NCBI GenBank assembly: GCA_000380705.1
Contig: AQYM01000033.1
Span: 65,941 to 125,496, forward strand
Direction of reading: 5' to 3'
Origin: Crenarchaeota archaeon SCGC AAA471-B05
GTDB taxonomy: Archaea; Thermoproteota; Thermoprotei; Gearchaeales; Gearchaeaceae
Length of the DNA: 59,556 nucleotides
How positions within the stretch are numbered: the stretch's first letter is position 1; each line of letters begins with the position of its first letter. Below are positions 35,305 through 44,375 of the stretch, one piece after another. The position numbers and the translations under genes are program-made. The notes beneath the pieces were generated by a model. The model made no database searches and was not told the DNA's origin. It saw only the letters and a program-made list of their open reading frames with translations.

Positions 35305-35769
35305 ATGAAATATTCAGTTTCTGTAATACTAAGAGAGAAAATAGGAGATGAAAGATTCTTAGTTGTGAAAAGACCTTATGAAGATAAAGAACACCCAGGT
35401 ATGTGGGGATTACCTGCTATATCGTTTAGCCCACCTGAAACACCTGAAAGTGCAGTTATACGTTTAGGTTTGGAAAAATTGAGTTGTTTAATAGTTCCTT
35501 ATTCATTTTTGGGAGCTTTTTATCAAGAAAGGCCTGGATATAAATTAATTCTGTTTTTATATGAGGCTTATTTAAAGGAAGGGTATCCTGATGTTAAAAA
35601 AGGAAAAAGAGGGACGGTATACATTGAGCAGCTTTGGACTAATGATTATAAAATATTACTCCCCATTGCAAAGAAGGGTTCTGCATGTTGTCAGTTATTT
35701 TTATATAACCTAGGAATATTAAAAGAAGAAGAGTTAATTATAAACCTAAAGGAAGAAGATTTAAGATAA
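35305..35769 (+). CDS. Nudix-fold protein with degenerate Nudix box
   Basis: N-terminal strand SVSVILREKIGDERFLVVKRP and GMWGLPAISFSPPETPESAV follow the Nudix hydrolase pattern, but the catalytic REUxEExGU is replaced by VIRLGLEKLS, so the metal-binding glutamates are missing and hydrolysis is unlikely. 154 aa. It begins only 5 bases after tRNA-Asn. The -27 position falls in the GC-rich T arm with no TATA, so it is probably co-transcribed with the tRNA and freed by tRNase Z. Confidence 0.75.
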   Translation: MKYSVSVILREKIGDERFLVVKRPYEDKEHPGMWGLPAISFSPPETPESAVIRLGLEKLSCLIVPYSFLGAFYQERPGYKLILFLYEAYLKEGYPDVKKGKRGTVYIEQLWTNDYKILLPIAKKGSACCQLFLYNLGILKEEELIINLKEEDLR

Positions 35770-35948
35770 ATAAAAGACAAGTTTCCTAAGGATAATAGCT
35801 AAAAATTCTAAAACTTTTTTATCTTTAAATAAAAAGGATGTTTATTGCAAAGATGTTCCTTCTTTATTTTCTCAGTTAATTATACTAACTAGAATGATAA
35901 AACGAACAACAAAATTTCCATTTATGATGAATAAAAAAAGCAGGCAAA

Positions 35949-36023
35949 TGGGCCCGGCCGGATTTGAACCGGCGACCCCCCGGTTATGAGCCGGGTGCTC
36001 TAACCTAGCTGAGCTACGGGCCC
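35949..36023 (-). tRNA. tRNA with CAT anticodon, probably tRNA-Ile2
   Basis: Complete cloverleaf on the minus strand: acceptor GGGCCCG/CGGGCCC, D stem GCTC/GAGC, anticodon stem CCCGG/CCGGG with loop CTCATAA (anticodon CAT), T arm GCCGG-TTCAAAT-CCGGC, discriminator A. The GGGCCCGTAGCTCAG start is that of archaeal tRNA-Ile, not of elongator or initiator tRNA-Met. It is therefore likely to read AUA after agmatidine modification of C34. Isotype is by inference; the structure is certain. Confidence 0.9.
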
Positions 36024-36067
36024 AATGTTTAGTATAACATTATTTTAATTTGCTTAAATTTTTAAAA

Positions 36068-36355
36068 TTATTTTTCTTCCTCTATTTTTCTTTCATCTAT
36101 TACTTCGATTAATTTTTTAGAAGGTTTTTCTTCTATATTCTTTCCTTCTATATATATTTCTGCACCAGGATATTGTTCTTCCAAATCTTTCTTTAATTTA
36201 TACACATCCACATTTTTGCCTGCTTTAACGTAGATTTTTGTTCTTCCTCCTTCTTGGAATATACTAATTGAATATCCTCCCATGTTTCCAAATTTAAAAT
36301 CTTCTTTTAGCAATTTATCGAATATTTCTTCAATAAAATCTTTCTTTTTTCTCAT
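36068..36355 (-). CDS. Conserved-looking small protein of unknown function
   Basis: 95 aa, not assigned to a family. A compact alpha/beta-like core (GGYSISIFQEGGRTKIYVK, YKLKKDLEEQYPGAEIYI) is followed by a charged Lys/Glu tail. No cysteine, signal peptide or membrane segment. It diverges from a small membrane protein gene with a 33-base spacer that must contain both promoters. Coding-like composition and a defined start support it as real. Confidence 0.65.
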   Translation of the reverse strand: MRKKKDFIEEIFDKLLKEDFKFGNMGGYSISIFQEGGRTKIYVKAGKNVDVYKLKKDLEEQYPGAEIYIEGKNIEEKPSKKLIEVIDERKIEEEK

Positions 36356-36388
36356 AATATAAATATCAAAGAACTAATATTTTTTTAT

Positions 36389-36760
36389 ATGATGGTTCTC
36401 CAATTTAATTCTATAGATATCCTTCTCAAAAATTCTTCTCATATTTTATTTTTAATTTTGCTAGTTGCTCTTATACTTCTCTTCCTCTATGTATCTTTTC
36501 ATGTTAAGTATGCTCCTTTTATTCTGTTGATATTGGCAAGTTACATGATTTTTATTCTTGAATATAATTCATGGACAATTATAGTTCAATGGTGGGGATG
36601 CGATTTTATAGAAGAAAAAGTTATATGTGGATTTCCTTCTTATACAATCCAGCTTAATGATTGGACAAAATCAGCTTTACTTATTTTTTGCATTGCAACT
36701 ATAATTTCCTCTTTCTTTTTCATTTTAGTAAATTATATGTACAAATTAAAAGAGGAGTGA
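36389..36760 (+). CDS. Small membrane protein of unknown function
   Basis: 123 aa with three hydrophobic segments: about residues 15-35 (HILFLILLVALILLFLYVSF), 40-58, and 95-117 (LLIFCIATIISSFFFILV). Between the last two lies an extramembrane loop with two cysteines (WWGCDF, VICGF), possibly a disulphide. No family recognised. Divergent from the small gene at 36068. Confidence 0.6.
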   Translation: MMVLQFNSIDILLKNSSHILFLILLVALILLFLYVSFHVKYAPFILLILASYMIFILEYNSWTIIVQWWGCDFIEEKVICGFPSYTIQLNDWTKSALLIFCIATIISSFFFILVNYMYKLKEE

Positions 36761-36855
36761 TCTCTTCCCATCTTAAAAGGTTAGGCTTTAGTTTAATGTG
36801 ACGTTAGTTTTAAAGTTCAAAATTTTAAAAAAGAGATTATTTTATTTAATAAATA

Positions 36856-36927
36856 GGGCCGGTAGTTCAGTGGTAGAATGTCCGCTTTGCAAGCGGAAGG
36901 TCGAGGGTTCGAATCCCTCCCGGTCCA
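36856..36927 (+). tRNA. tRNA-Ala (TGC)
   Basis: Complete cloverleaf: acceptor GGGCCGG/CCGGTCC with the G3-U70 wobble that identifies alanine tRNA, D stem GTTC/GAAT, anticodon stem TCCGC/GCGGA with loop TTTGCAA (anticodon TGC), T arm GAGGG-TTCGAAT-CCCTC, discriminator A. No intron or encoded CCA. Confidence 0.97.
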
Positions 36928-37534
36928 TCCTTTTTAAATTCATCCTTGAGTTCACAAGTGGTTTACTTGTTGAAGCTTTAGAATCTTTTTCTTTAGGGGA
37001 GAAGAATTAATTTATTTTATAGCAATTAACAAGATGTAAGAGGATATTTAAAACAATTTAAGGGTTTGAACTGTGCTGAATTTCTTCTCACTATAAATGG
37101 CTAAGATTCCTTTCATCGATTTGAAGCTACAGATCTCACATTACAACAGTTGAGAGGTTCAGAGAATCCTTCCATTGCAAGTTTCGTATGTTGTTTACTT
37201 TACATTGTTATTTCTTTTTCAGAGTGAACAATCTTCATAACAATATTTAGCCCTGATTACTTTTTACTCCCATCTAAAGAAGCTTTTCTTTTTAAAGCAT
37301 TTACAAAATTTATCTCTATCCTGAAGAGCGAGGCTTTAGTTTATTTAATCTTATCAACTACTATAACTTTCTTGACTCACCTCCTTTAATCTCTCCTTCC
37401 GTAAACTCCATTGAATACTTTATCTTAACCTTATTATAAATCCATAGATATATGATTATAATAGGAAGTTTGTTTTCGCCCCTATAGCTAACAAGCCACT
37501 TGAACTATCTGTTACTTATTATAGTTCTTAAAGA
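36928..37534. other. 607-bp stretch without a recognisable gene
   Basis: Between tRNA-Ala and purN. No open frame of gene size and no RNA gene recognised. Its base composition seems less AT-biased than other spacers, and short protein-like fragments occur in both strands (for example IPFIDLKLQISHYNS on the plus strand near 37100). The 13-mer AGGCTTTAGTTTA at 37331-37343 also occurs at 36783-36795, upstream of the tRNA. It may be decayed foreign or mobile DNA; nothing proves this. Confidence 0.45.
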
Positions 37535-38152
37535 TCAGCTTAATATTTTTACCTTTCTTCCTTCAACTTTAAGTTTTCCTTCCATAAATAACTTTATTCC
37601 TTTGATTATTATTTCTTGCTCAGCTTTTTGAACTTTTTCTTTTAATGTTTCAACTGTATCATTATCATCTACTTCTACTGCTTTTTGAAGAATTATCGGT
37701 CCTGCATCTAAATTTTCATCAACGAAATGTAATGTGCAGCCTGTGATTTTACAACCATATTCTAATACTGCTTTATGTACTTCTTTATCCCATCCTGGGA
37801 ATGCCGGTAAGAGTGAAGGATGAATATTCATTATTCTATATTTATACTTATCTAACAAAACTTTAGTCACGTATCTATTATAACCTATTAATAAAATCAA
37901 ATCTACGTTTCTTTTCTCTAATTCTTTTAAAATTTCCAAATCGTATTCTTCAGGAGATTTATTTTTTGGATCCAAAAAAATAGCTTCTATACCATGTTTC
38001 TTAGCTCTTTCCAGTGCATACGCGTCTTTTTTATTACTAATTACGCAAACAATTTCAGCATTTAATCTCCCTGCCTCTATTTCGTTAATTATCGCTTGCA
38101 TATCTGTACCTCTAGTAGATGCTAATACAGCAATTCTTAACTTTTTTTCCAT
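37535..38152 (-). CDS. purN: Phosphoribosylglycinamide formyltransferase (folate-dependent)
   Basis: Third step of purine synthesis: transfers formyl from 10-formyl-THF to GAR. Signature MNIHPSLLPAFPGWD with catalytic His; N-terminal VLASTRGTDMQAIINEIE; GCTLHFVDENLDAGPIILQ with catalytic Asp. 205 aa, normal. Formate-dependent PurT is more usual in archaea, so PurN ties this pathway to folate. First gene of a minus-strand group, with its own promoter in the spacer behind folD. Confidence 0.96.
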   Translation of the reverse strand: MEKKLRIAVLASTRGTDMQAIINEIEAGRLNAEIVCVISNKKDAYALERAKKHGIEAIFLDPKNKSPEEYDLEILKELEKRNVDLILLIGYNRYVTKVLLDKYKYRIMNIHPSLLPAFPGWDKEVHKAVLEYGCKITGCTLHFVDENLDAGPIILQKAVEVDDNDTVETLKEKVQKAEQEIIIKGIKLFMEGKLKVEGRKVKILS

Positions 38153-38253
38153 ATGTTATATATTTATTATAATTTTAATTAATTTTATTATAAAACAAAT
38201 TTAAAAATAAGGGTCATAAGAATATTTTAAATTTCTAATTTTATTTTAATATT

Positions 38254-39117
38254 TTAACAATTTTTATCCAAAGCTTCGTTTTGCATTTTACAACACTTTA
38301 TTAGATTATATACCAACATAGCAATAGTCACAGGTCCTACACCACCTGGAACTGGTGTTATAAAACTGCAAATTTTTGAAACTTCTTCGAAATCAACATC
38401 TCCAACAACTTTTCCGTTAACCCTTGATATTCCAGCATCTATTATAATAGCCCCTTCTTTTATGTATTCTTTTTTAATTAACTTAGGTACCCCAGTAGCT
38501 GTTATTACAATATCAGCGTTTTTTGTGTAACTTTTGAGATCCTTAGTTTTAATGTGACAAATAGAAACTGTAGCAAATCTGTTTGTTAACATTATTGAAA
38601 GAGGTTTGCCTACTACTATGCTATTATTAACTATAACGATATCGCTTCCTTCAACTTTTATATTGGAACTTTCAAGTATATCTATTATAGCTTTAGGGGT
38701 ACAAGGAGCTAAAGTTTCATCCTTAGCCATAAGTTTACCCAAATTATAACTAGTTAAACCATCAACATCTTTAATTGGATTAATTGAATTTATAATTTTG
38801 TATGTATCTAAATGGGGTGGTAAAGGGAGTTGTATTAATATTCCGTTAACATTTTTATCCTCATTTAATTTATTTATTAATTTAATTATAGTTTCTTCAT
38901 TTACATTTTCTTCTAAATTAAAAATTTCATATAATAAATTTAGTTCTTTTAATATATTTATTTTATTTCTTATATAAATTAATGAAGAAGGATTTTTACT
39001 TACGTTTATTATTGCTAACTTAGGAATTATATTATTAGCTTTTAATTTTTCTATATCAGATTTTAAAATTTCTAATTTTTCTTTTTGTCTTTTTTTACCA
39101 TTGAAAATGACAACCAT
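38254..39117 (-). CDS. folD: Methylenetetrahydrofolate dehydrogenase/cyclohydrolase
   Basis: Interconverts methylene-, methenyl- and 10-formyl-THF, supplying PurN and PurH. Signature blocks: ILIQLPLPPHL, DVDGLTSYNLGKLM, CTPKAIIDIL, VNNSIVVGKPLSIML and PVPGGVGPVTIAMLVYN. The usual cyclohydrolase Tyr-x3-Lys region is changed (SLIYIRNK: Y-I-R-N-K is retained). 287 aa. Start shares one base with the purD stop (TAATG), so purF-purD-folD are co-translated. Confidence 0.95.
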   Translation of the reverse strand: MVVIFNGKKRQKEKLEILKSDIEKLKANNIIPKLAIINVSKNPSSLIYIRNKINILKELNLLYEIFNLEENVNEETIIKLINKLNEDKNVNGILIQLPLPPHLDTYKIINSINPIKDVDGLTSYNLGKLMAKDETLAPCTPKAIIDILESSNIKVEGSDIVIVNNSIVVGKPLSIMLTNRFATVSICHIKTKDLKSYTKNADIVITATGVPKLIKKEYIKEGAIIIDAGISRVNGKVVGDVDFEEVSKICSFITPVPGGVGPVTIAMLVYNLIKCCKMQNEALDKNC

Positions 39118-40436
39118 TATTTTAATATCCCTAAGCTTTTTAATTTATTAATTCTTTTATTTATTAAATATTCGCTCCCGATATCTTTCCTATAAAATAA
39201 CCTTCCTTTAACATACTTAATGCAATCGTAACATATTTTACTTGCCTCTACAATTTCTTCATTTATTCCAACTAATGCTAAACTTCTAGAACCTGTGGTA
39301 TATAATATACCGTTTTCTTCATTAACCGAAGCATAATATAACTTACAGCCTTTTTCTATAATTTTATCTTCTTCTATTTGAATTGGTTGATTCTTTAATG
39401 GTTTCGAAGGATATCCTTCAGGAACCAAATAAACACAAACTGAAGATAAATTTTCAAATTTTACATCATTAAATCCTAGATTTGAATCTATAATTTTTAA
39501 ACAAATTTCTAGAAAGTTAGTTTTTAGCAATGACAAAATATTCATAGCTTCAGGATCTCCAAACCTTACATTATATTCTACAATTTTCGGGCCTTCCTTC
39601 GTTATCATAAACTGACCATAAAGAATTCCTTTGTATTCTATTCCTTCTTCTTTTTTTAATGCTTCAAAAGTCCTCTTCATAATTTGGTAGGATTGCTCAT
39701 ACATTTCTTTAGTTATAAATGGTAACAAATGATCTTTTTGAGAAATTGATCCCATACCACCGGTATTTTCCCCCTTATCATCATCGTATGCCCTTTTATG
39801 GTCATGAACCAATGGCATAGGTATCAGTCTTTTACCATCTACGAAGCATTGCAACACAAATTCTTCTCCATCCATTCTTTCTTCAATTACTACTTTTTTA
39901 TGTTGTGGTAAGATTTTTGAACAATATTCCAAGGCTTCGGCATCATTAAAAATATGTTCGCCTAGGACTTTAACTCCTTTTCCTCCAGTTAATCCATTTG
40001 GTTTAATTACAAAATCCTTTATTTCAGTTATAGCATTTCTAGCTTCTTCAATGTTTGTGATAACTTTAAAATTAGGATAAGCATTGATATTATACTTTTT
40101 TAATAATTCTCGTGCATAAGATTTGCTTCCTTCTATCTTTGCTACATGTTTATGGGGAGAAACGCAAGGAATATTAAATTTTTCAAGCGCATCTGTTATG
40201 CCTGCTACAATAGGAGCTTCAGGACCACAGATAGCAAAATCAACCCTTTCTTGTAAAGCAAAATTTGTTATTTCTTCGAAATCCAGCAAGTTACCTATTT
40301 TATATTTTTTTGAAATACGTGTAATTCCAGGATTTTTAATGGACGAATAAGAATATATTTCTGCTCCACTTTTGAATAAAGCTAAAGCTATAGCATGTTC
40401 TCTTCCTCCATCTCCTATTACTAACGCCTTTATCAT
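39117..40436 (-). CDS. purD: Phosphoribosylamine-glycine ligase
   Basis: Second step of purine synthesis (GAR synthetase), ATP-grasp enzyme. VIGDGGREHAIALAL at the N-terminus, FVIKPNGLTGGKGVKVL, GENTGGMGS and EYNVRFGDPEAM. The frame is open nine codons further upstream (40463) but the ATG at 40436 begins the conserved MIKALVIGDGGREHA and overlaps the purF stop by 4 bases (ATGA), so it is chosen. About 439 aa. Confidence 0.96.
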   Translation of the reverse strand: MIKALVIGDGGREHAIALALFKSGAEIYSYSSIKNPGITRISKKYKIGNLLDFEEITNFALQERVDFAICGPEAPIVAGITDALEKFNIPCVSPHKHVAKIEGSKSYARELLKKYNINAYPNFKVITNIEEARNAITEIKDFVIKPNGLTGGKGVKVLGEHIFNDAEALEYCSKILPQHKKVVIEERMDGEEFVLQCFVDGKRLIPMPLVHDHKRAYDDDKGENTGGMGSISQKDHLLPFITKEMYEQSYQIMKRTFEALKKEEGIEYKGILYGQFMITKEGPKIVEYNVRFGDPEAMNILSLLKTNFLEICLKIIDSNLGFNDVKFENLSSVCVYLVPEGYPSKPLKNQPIQIEEDKIIEKGCKLYYASVNEENGILYTTGSRSLALVGINEEIVEASKICYDCIKYVKGRLFYRKDIGSEYLINKRINKLKSLGILK

Positions 40437-41875
40437 ACGACTTGAGTAAGATCTACTTCCCAATATCTTTGTTGAATCCTCTTATTTTTTAGCATGTCGG
40501 CTAATTTCTGAGCTAGATTTGTAGGATATATCCCTGTTAAACAAGCCAAGCATAATTTACCTTCCATTCCTGTAGCTCTTATCAATCCTTCTATAGTTTG
40601 GTAACATAATTTATCTGCACCTATTTCCTTAGCTATTTCTTCAACTTTTTTATCCGCAGCTATTAATTCACCATGTATTGCTATATCTATTCCGTAAAAA
40701 CAGGGTGATATTATGGGAGGACATGTTATCCATACTTCTACTTTTTTAGCCCCTGCTTTTCTTAAAGTTTCAATGATGTTTTTTATTGTAGTCCCTCTTA
40801 CAATACTATCATCCACCAATAAAACTTTCTTTCCATTAATTATATTTTGTATAGGATTTAGTTTTAATTTTACAGTTTTTTCTCTTTCTTTTTGGGAAGG
40901 CATTATGAAAGTTCTTCCTATATATCTGTTTTTAATGAGACCTTCAACTACTGGAATTCCTGTTTCTCTAGATATTGCTTCAGCTGCTGGTCTTGAAGTA
41001 TCAGGTATAGGAACTATTATATCTGCGTCAGTTTTATAAGTTTTTGCTAACTCTTGACCAAGTTTATATCGTATTTCATAAACTGACATACCTTCGTAAA
41101 TACTATCAGGTCTACTAAAGTAAACAAGTTCAAACATGCAAAAGTGATGCTGGTTATTTTGAATAATAGTTTTTCTTTCGATTTTGTCGTTTTCTATAAT
41201 TATTAGTTCTCCAGGCTTAACTGTTTGGGTTTCGTTAAAATCGTTAATATCAGCTGCAACCGTTTCAGAAGCTAAAAGAACATCTTTGTTTTTATTAAAA
41301 GAAATGATCAGAGGCCTAAAACCTATAGGATCCCTAAATGCTATTAATTGACCTTGATTGGTAATCATAACTACTGAATATGCTCCTTCAACTTCTTCCA
41401 TTACTAAATTTATAGCTTTTTCAAAGTCTCTCTTTTCCTTTATTGCGTAGAATACTAAAGCTGTTAATAATTCACCATCGCCATTTCCTATAAATTTATA
41501 ACCCCATTCCTTAATTTTTTTCCTTAATTCCAACAAGTTTACTATATTTCCGTTAAAAGCTAAAGCTATTTCAAAATTTCCTTCCTTAATTAAGCATGGT
41601 TGAGCATCCTCTATTGTAGATTTACCAGTGGTTGAATATCTTACGTGACCTATACCCAATGGACTACTTAATTCTTTTAGAGTTTCTTCATTAAAATTTT
41701 GTGTAATTAAACCCATGAACTTTTTAACGTGTATATTTTCCTTAATTACGGTTGAAATTCCACATGATTCTTGTCCTCTATGTTGTAAAGCAAGAAGTGC
41801 TTTATATAATACGAAAGGAGCCTCATTAAATTCTTTTAAATATGTAGCAGCAATGCCGCAATTCTCTTTAATCAT
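40433..41875 (-). CDS. purF: Amidophosphoribosyltransferase
   Basis: First committed step: PRPP + glutamine to phosphoribosylamine. Nucleophile Cys follows a five-residue propeptide (MIKEN-CGIAA); LALQHRGQESCGI; PRPP loop LLVDDSIVRGTTIKN; cysteines near the C-terminus (ITCPPIISPCFYG, CLACLTGIY) suggest the Fe-S-containing subtype. 480 aa. The stop overlaps the purD start. A 57-base spacer with AT-rich promoter separates it from purM. Confidence 0.97.
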   Translation of the reverse strand: MIKENCGIAATYLKEFNEAPFVLYKALLALQHRGQESCGISTVIKENIHVKKFMGLITQNFNEETLKELSSPLGIGHVRYSTTGKSTIEDAQPCLIKEGNFEIALAFNGNIVNLLELRKKIKEWGYKFIGNGDGELLTALVFYAIKEKRDFEKAINLVMEEVEGAYSVVMITNQGQLIAFRDPIGFRPLIISFNKNKDVLLASETVAADINDFNETQTVKPGELIIIENDKIERKTIIQNNQHHFCMFELVYFSRPDSIYEGMSVYEIRYKLGQELAKTYKTDADIIVPIPDTSRPAAEAISRETGIPVVEGLIKNRYIGRTFIMPSQKEREKTVKLKLNPIQNIINGKKVLLVDDSIVRGTTIKNIIETLRKAGAKKVEVWITCPPIISPCFYGIDIAIHGELIAADKKVEEIAKEIGADKLCYQTIEGLIRATGMEGKLCLACLTGIYPTNLAQKLADMLKNKRIQQRYWEVDLTQVV

Positions 41876-41932
41876 AACTTTAAAAGTTTTATCTCAGCTA
41901 TTAATTTTTAATTGAAATCTAAGTTTTTCATT

Positions 41933-42994
41933 TTATATTAAAACAAGTTTTCTTCCCTTATATCTTACAAAAACGCCATATTCATCAATAACTTTACCGA
42001 TTATATGTGCTTTTATCTTATACTTTTCAGAAATACTAATAATATCATCTGCATAATCCTTTGGTGTTAATACACACATTCCTATACCACAGTTAAATGT
42101 TCTGTACATTTCTGTCGCTGAAATATCTCCTTCTTTCATAATAAGTTTAAATATAGGTGGCATAGGTGGCATGTTATCTAGCATAAATCCTAGGTTTTTG
42201 AATTTTGCCAATCTTAATAATTTCGTGAATGCTCCTCCCGTTATATGAGCTATACCATGTATTTCACATTTTTCCTTAGCTTCTAGAATAGGTTTAACGT
42301 ATATCCTTGTAGCTCTTAACAATTCTTCTCCTAATATACTTTCAAAACCTTCTATTTTTTCAGTTAAGCTGTATCTTTCTAAAAGTATTTTTCTTGCTAA
42401 TGTGTAACCATTGCTATGAATACCACTACTTTCCAATCCTACTATTACATCTCCCTTTTTAATCTTTGAACCATCTATTAAATCTTCTTTCTTCAAATAG
42501 CCAAAAGTTATTCCTACAAGGTCAAAACCATAATTAGCTCTAGCTCCTTTAATTATTTCGGGCATCATTGCAGTTTCTCCACCTATTACATATACGTTGC
42601 TTTCTTCAGCAGCCTTGCTTATACCTTTTGCTATTTCATTGATTAACTTTTTATTGTATTTTTCTATAACGAGATAATCCATAAATGCAACCGGTTTAGC
42701 ACCTATGCATATTATATCGTTTACTCCCATTGCTACACAATCATAACCTATGGTTTCATAATAGTTCATTTTTTGTGCCACCAGTATCTTTGTTCCTACA
42801 CCATCAACGTGGAATGCAAAATAATGATCACCAAACTCTAATACACCAGCATAATGTCCTATTTGTAAGACTGGTTTAAATTCAGCTTTCTTCGTTTCTT
42901 TTATATTATAGACTTTTTTAAAATGTTCATGAATTTTTCTTAAAGCTGATACGTCTACTCCAGCTTCTTTATAAGTCTTAGGGGTTTTTTTCAT
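41933..42994 (-). CDS. purM: Phosphoribosylformylglycinamidine cyclo-ligase (AIR synthetase)
   Basis: Fifth step: closes FGAM to AIR using ATP. TYKEAGVDVSA at the N-terminus, VDGVGTKILVAQ, CVAMGVNDIICIGAKPVAFMDYL, GGETAMMPEI, GLESSGIHSNGYTL and HITGGAFTKLLRL. 353 aa, normal. Leaderless-type start: TATA-like TTTTATATTA about 22 bases upstream on its strand. Confidence 0.97.
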   Translation of the reverse strand: MKKTPKTYKEAGVDVSALRKIHEHFKKVYNIKETKKAEFKPVLQIGHYAGVLEFGDHYFAFHVDGVGTKILVAQKMNYYETIGYDCVAMGVNDIICIGAKPVAFMDYLVIEKYNKKLINEIAKGISKAAEESNVYVIGGETAMMPEIIKGARANYGFDLVGITFGYLKKEDLIDGSKIKKGDVIVGLESSGIHSNGYTLARKILLERYSLTEKIEGFESILGEELLRATRIYVKPILEAKEKCEIHGIAHITGGAFTKLLRLAKFKNLGFMLDNMPPMPPIFKLIMKEGDISATEMYRTFNCGIGMCVLTPKDYADDIISISEKYKIKAHIIGKVIDEYGVFVRYKGRKLVLI

Positions 42995-43128
42995 CCAATA
43001 ATATTAATATAAAAAGATAATAATAAGCGTATAGATCTAATCATTTTGATTTATAAAAATCATTAATGAGTGATTTTATATACTCTTCATTTTTTGATAA
43101 TAATAAAGTAAAATTATCAGATAGAGTT

Positions 43129-43962
43129 TTATAATTTTAATCCTGTTATTCTTTCGTAAGCATAGATATACCTTTGTTTAACTTCTTCTATTAACCATTC
43201 AGGTAAAGGTGGTGGTTGAGGTATAGGTAATCCTTTTTTCCTAGCCTCTTCTAAGACATTTCTATAACCTATCTTTGTTAACCAATCTCTCACAGGCTGT
43301 TTATCGTAACTCTCTTGAGGTTTTCCTTCCTCGTATTTATCTTTAGACCATAATCTAAATTCGTCTGGACCTATTGAATCGGCTAAAAGAATTCTTCCCT
43401 CCTCATCTTTTCCGAACTCAAACTTTATATCTGCAAGGATGAATCCTGCCTCATATGCTTTTTCGTACATTTTTTGGTATAATTCTATGCAAGTTTTTCT
43501 TAGGTATTCATATTCTTCTTCATTAAGCCATTTTCTCCTTAGTATCTCGTCTTTAGATATTGGAACATCCTTTTCTTCATATTTGGTAGTTGTTTCGAAG
43601 AATGGTTTTTTAAGTTTTTTTGCCAATATTGGTTCTTCTTCTATTATTATTTCCTTCTTTAATAACCTTTCATAAAAGGAGCCGTAAATATAGCCTCTGA
43701 CTATAAATTCCAGAGGGATCATATTTAACTTCTTCACATATAAAATGTTAGGTTCTTCATATTCTAACATATGGTTAGGGAATTTAAGGAAATTGAACCA
43801 AAAGACTGCGAATTTTAATAAAACTTTACCTTTAAGCGGAATAGTGGAAGGTAAAACTACGTCAAATGCTGAGACTCTATCTGTAAATAGAAAAGCCAAA
43901 GTCTTTTCGTCTATTTCATAGATATCCTTTACTTTACCCTTTTTGATTAGTTTTCCTTTCAT
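43129..43962 (-). CDS. purC: SAICAR synthetase
   Basis: Condenses CAIR with aspartate. GKVKDIYEIDEKTLAFLFTDRVSAFDVVLP, then PLEFIVRGYIYGSFYERL, DIKFEFG and LADSIGPDEFRLW. 277 aa, in the eukaryote/archaea-like length range. Transcribed away from purH across a 413-base spacer that contains three palindromes. Confidence 0.96.
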   Translation of the reverse strand: MKGKLIKKGKVKDIYEIDEKTLAFLFTDRVSAFDVVLPSTIPLKGKVLLKFAVFWFNFLKFPNHMLEYEEPNILYVKKLNMIPLEFIVRGYIYGSFYERLLKKEIIIEEEPILAKKLKKPFFETTTKYEEKDVPISKDEILRRKWLNEEEYEYLRKTCIELYQKMYEKAYEAGFILADIKFEFGKDEEGRILLADSIGPDEFRLWSKDKYEEGKPQESYDKQPVRDWLTKIGYRNVLEEARKKGLPIPQPPPLPEWLIEEVKQRYIYAYERITGLKL

Positions 43963-44375
43963 ATTCTTATGATAACTAATAAGCTAATAAAATTTTACGA
44001 CAAACTAAAACCTAGCGATTTAAGTTTTAACGGTAAGTTTTTCTTGTTAGCAATTTAAATCTTCATTTATAAGTATATTTTTACCTGAAAATATGAAATC
44101 TTCTTTCTTGTATTAGTTTTTCTTAAACTATGCTTATAAACAACTAATTTATCATGAATCTTGCGTATAAAAATGGCAAAAACCCGGGTAAACCCGTGAT
44201 TTTTGATCCATTAAAAATGTAATATGACGTCATAATAAATTCGGATAAAATTAAAAAAATATATTTAAAAAAATTAAAATTAATGGGGGTACCCCTACCT
44301 TATTTTTTTGATTACATTTAAATGAATGACGTCTATAGAGTTAAATAAATTAAATCCGCTAACTTTAATATTGAT
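43963..44375. promoter_or_regulatory. purC-purH divergent control region with palindromes
   Basis: 413 bases without a gene. It contains CGGGTAAACCCG (44185-44196, 5-bp inverted arms), the perfect 12-bp palindrome TATGACGTCATA (44223-44234), GGGGTACCCC (44286-44295) and a second ATGACGTC (44326-44333) placed just upstream of the purH TATA (about 44349). GC-rich palindromes stand out in this AT-rich genome and suggest operators for the purine genes. An AT-rich purC promoter lies at about 43985-43992 on the minus strand. Confidence 0.5.

Noticed and set aside
35881..35948. ATGATGA at 35924 as box C of a C/D guide RNA
   Set aside because: No CTGA box D or D' at suitable distance before the tRNA begins.
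36798..37010. 70-codon open frame running through tRNA-Ala
   Set aside because: It reads across the complete tRNA-Ala cloverleaf and has no family features; the tRNA explains the sequence.
37096..37152. Start of a DegT-type aminotransferase (AKIPFIDLKLQ)
   Set aside because: The resemblance stops after about 11 residues and the frame closes after 18 codons; probably chance.
40437..40463. Nine-codon longer N-terminus for purD
   Set aside because: Would overlap purF by 31 bases; the ATG overlapping the purF stop (ATGA) begins the conserved N-terminus.
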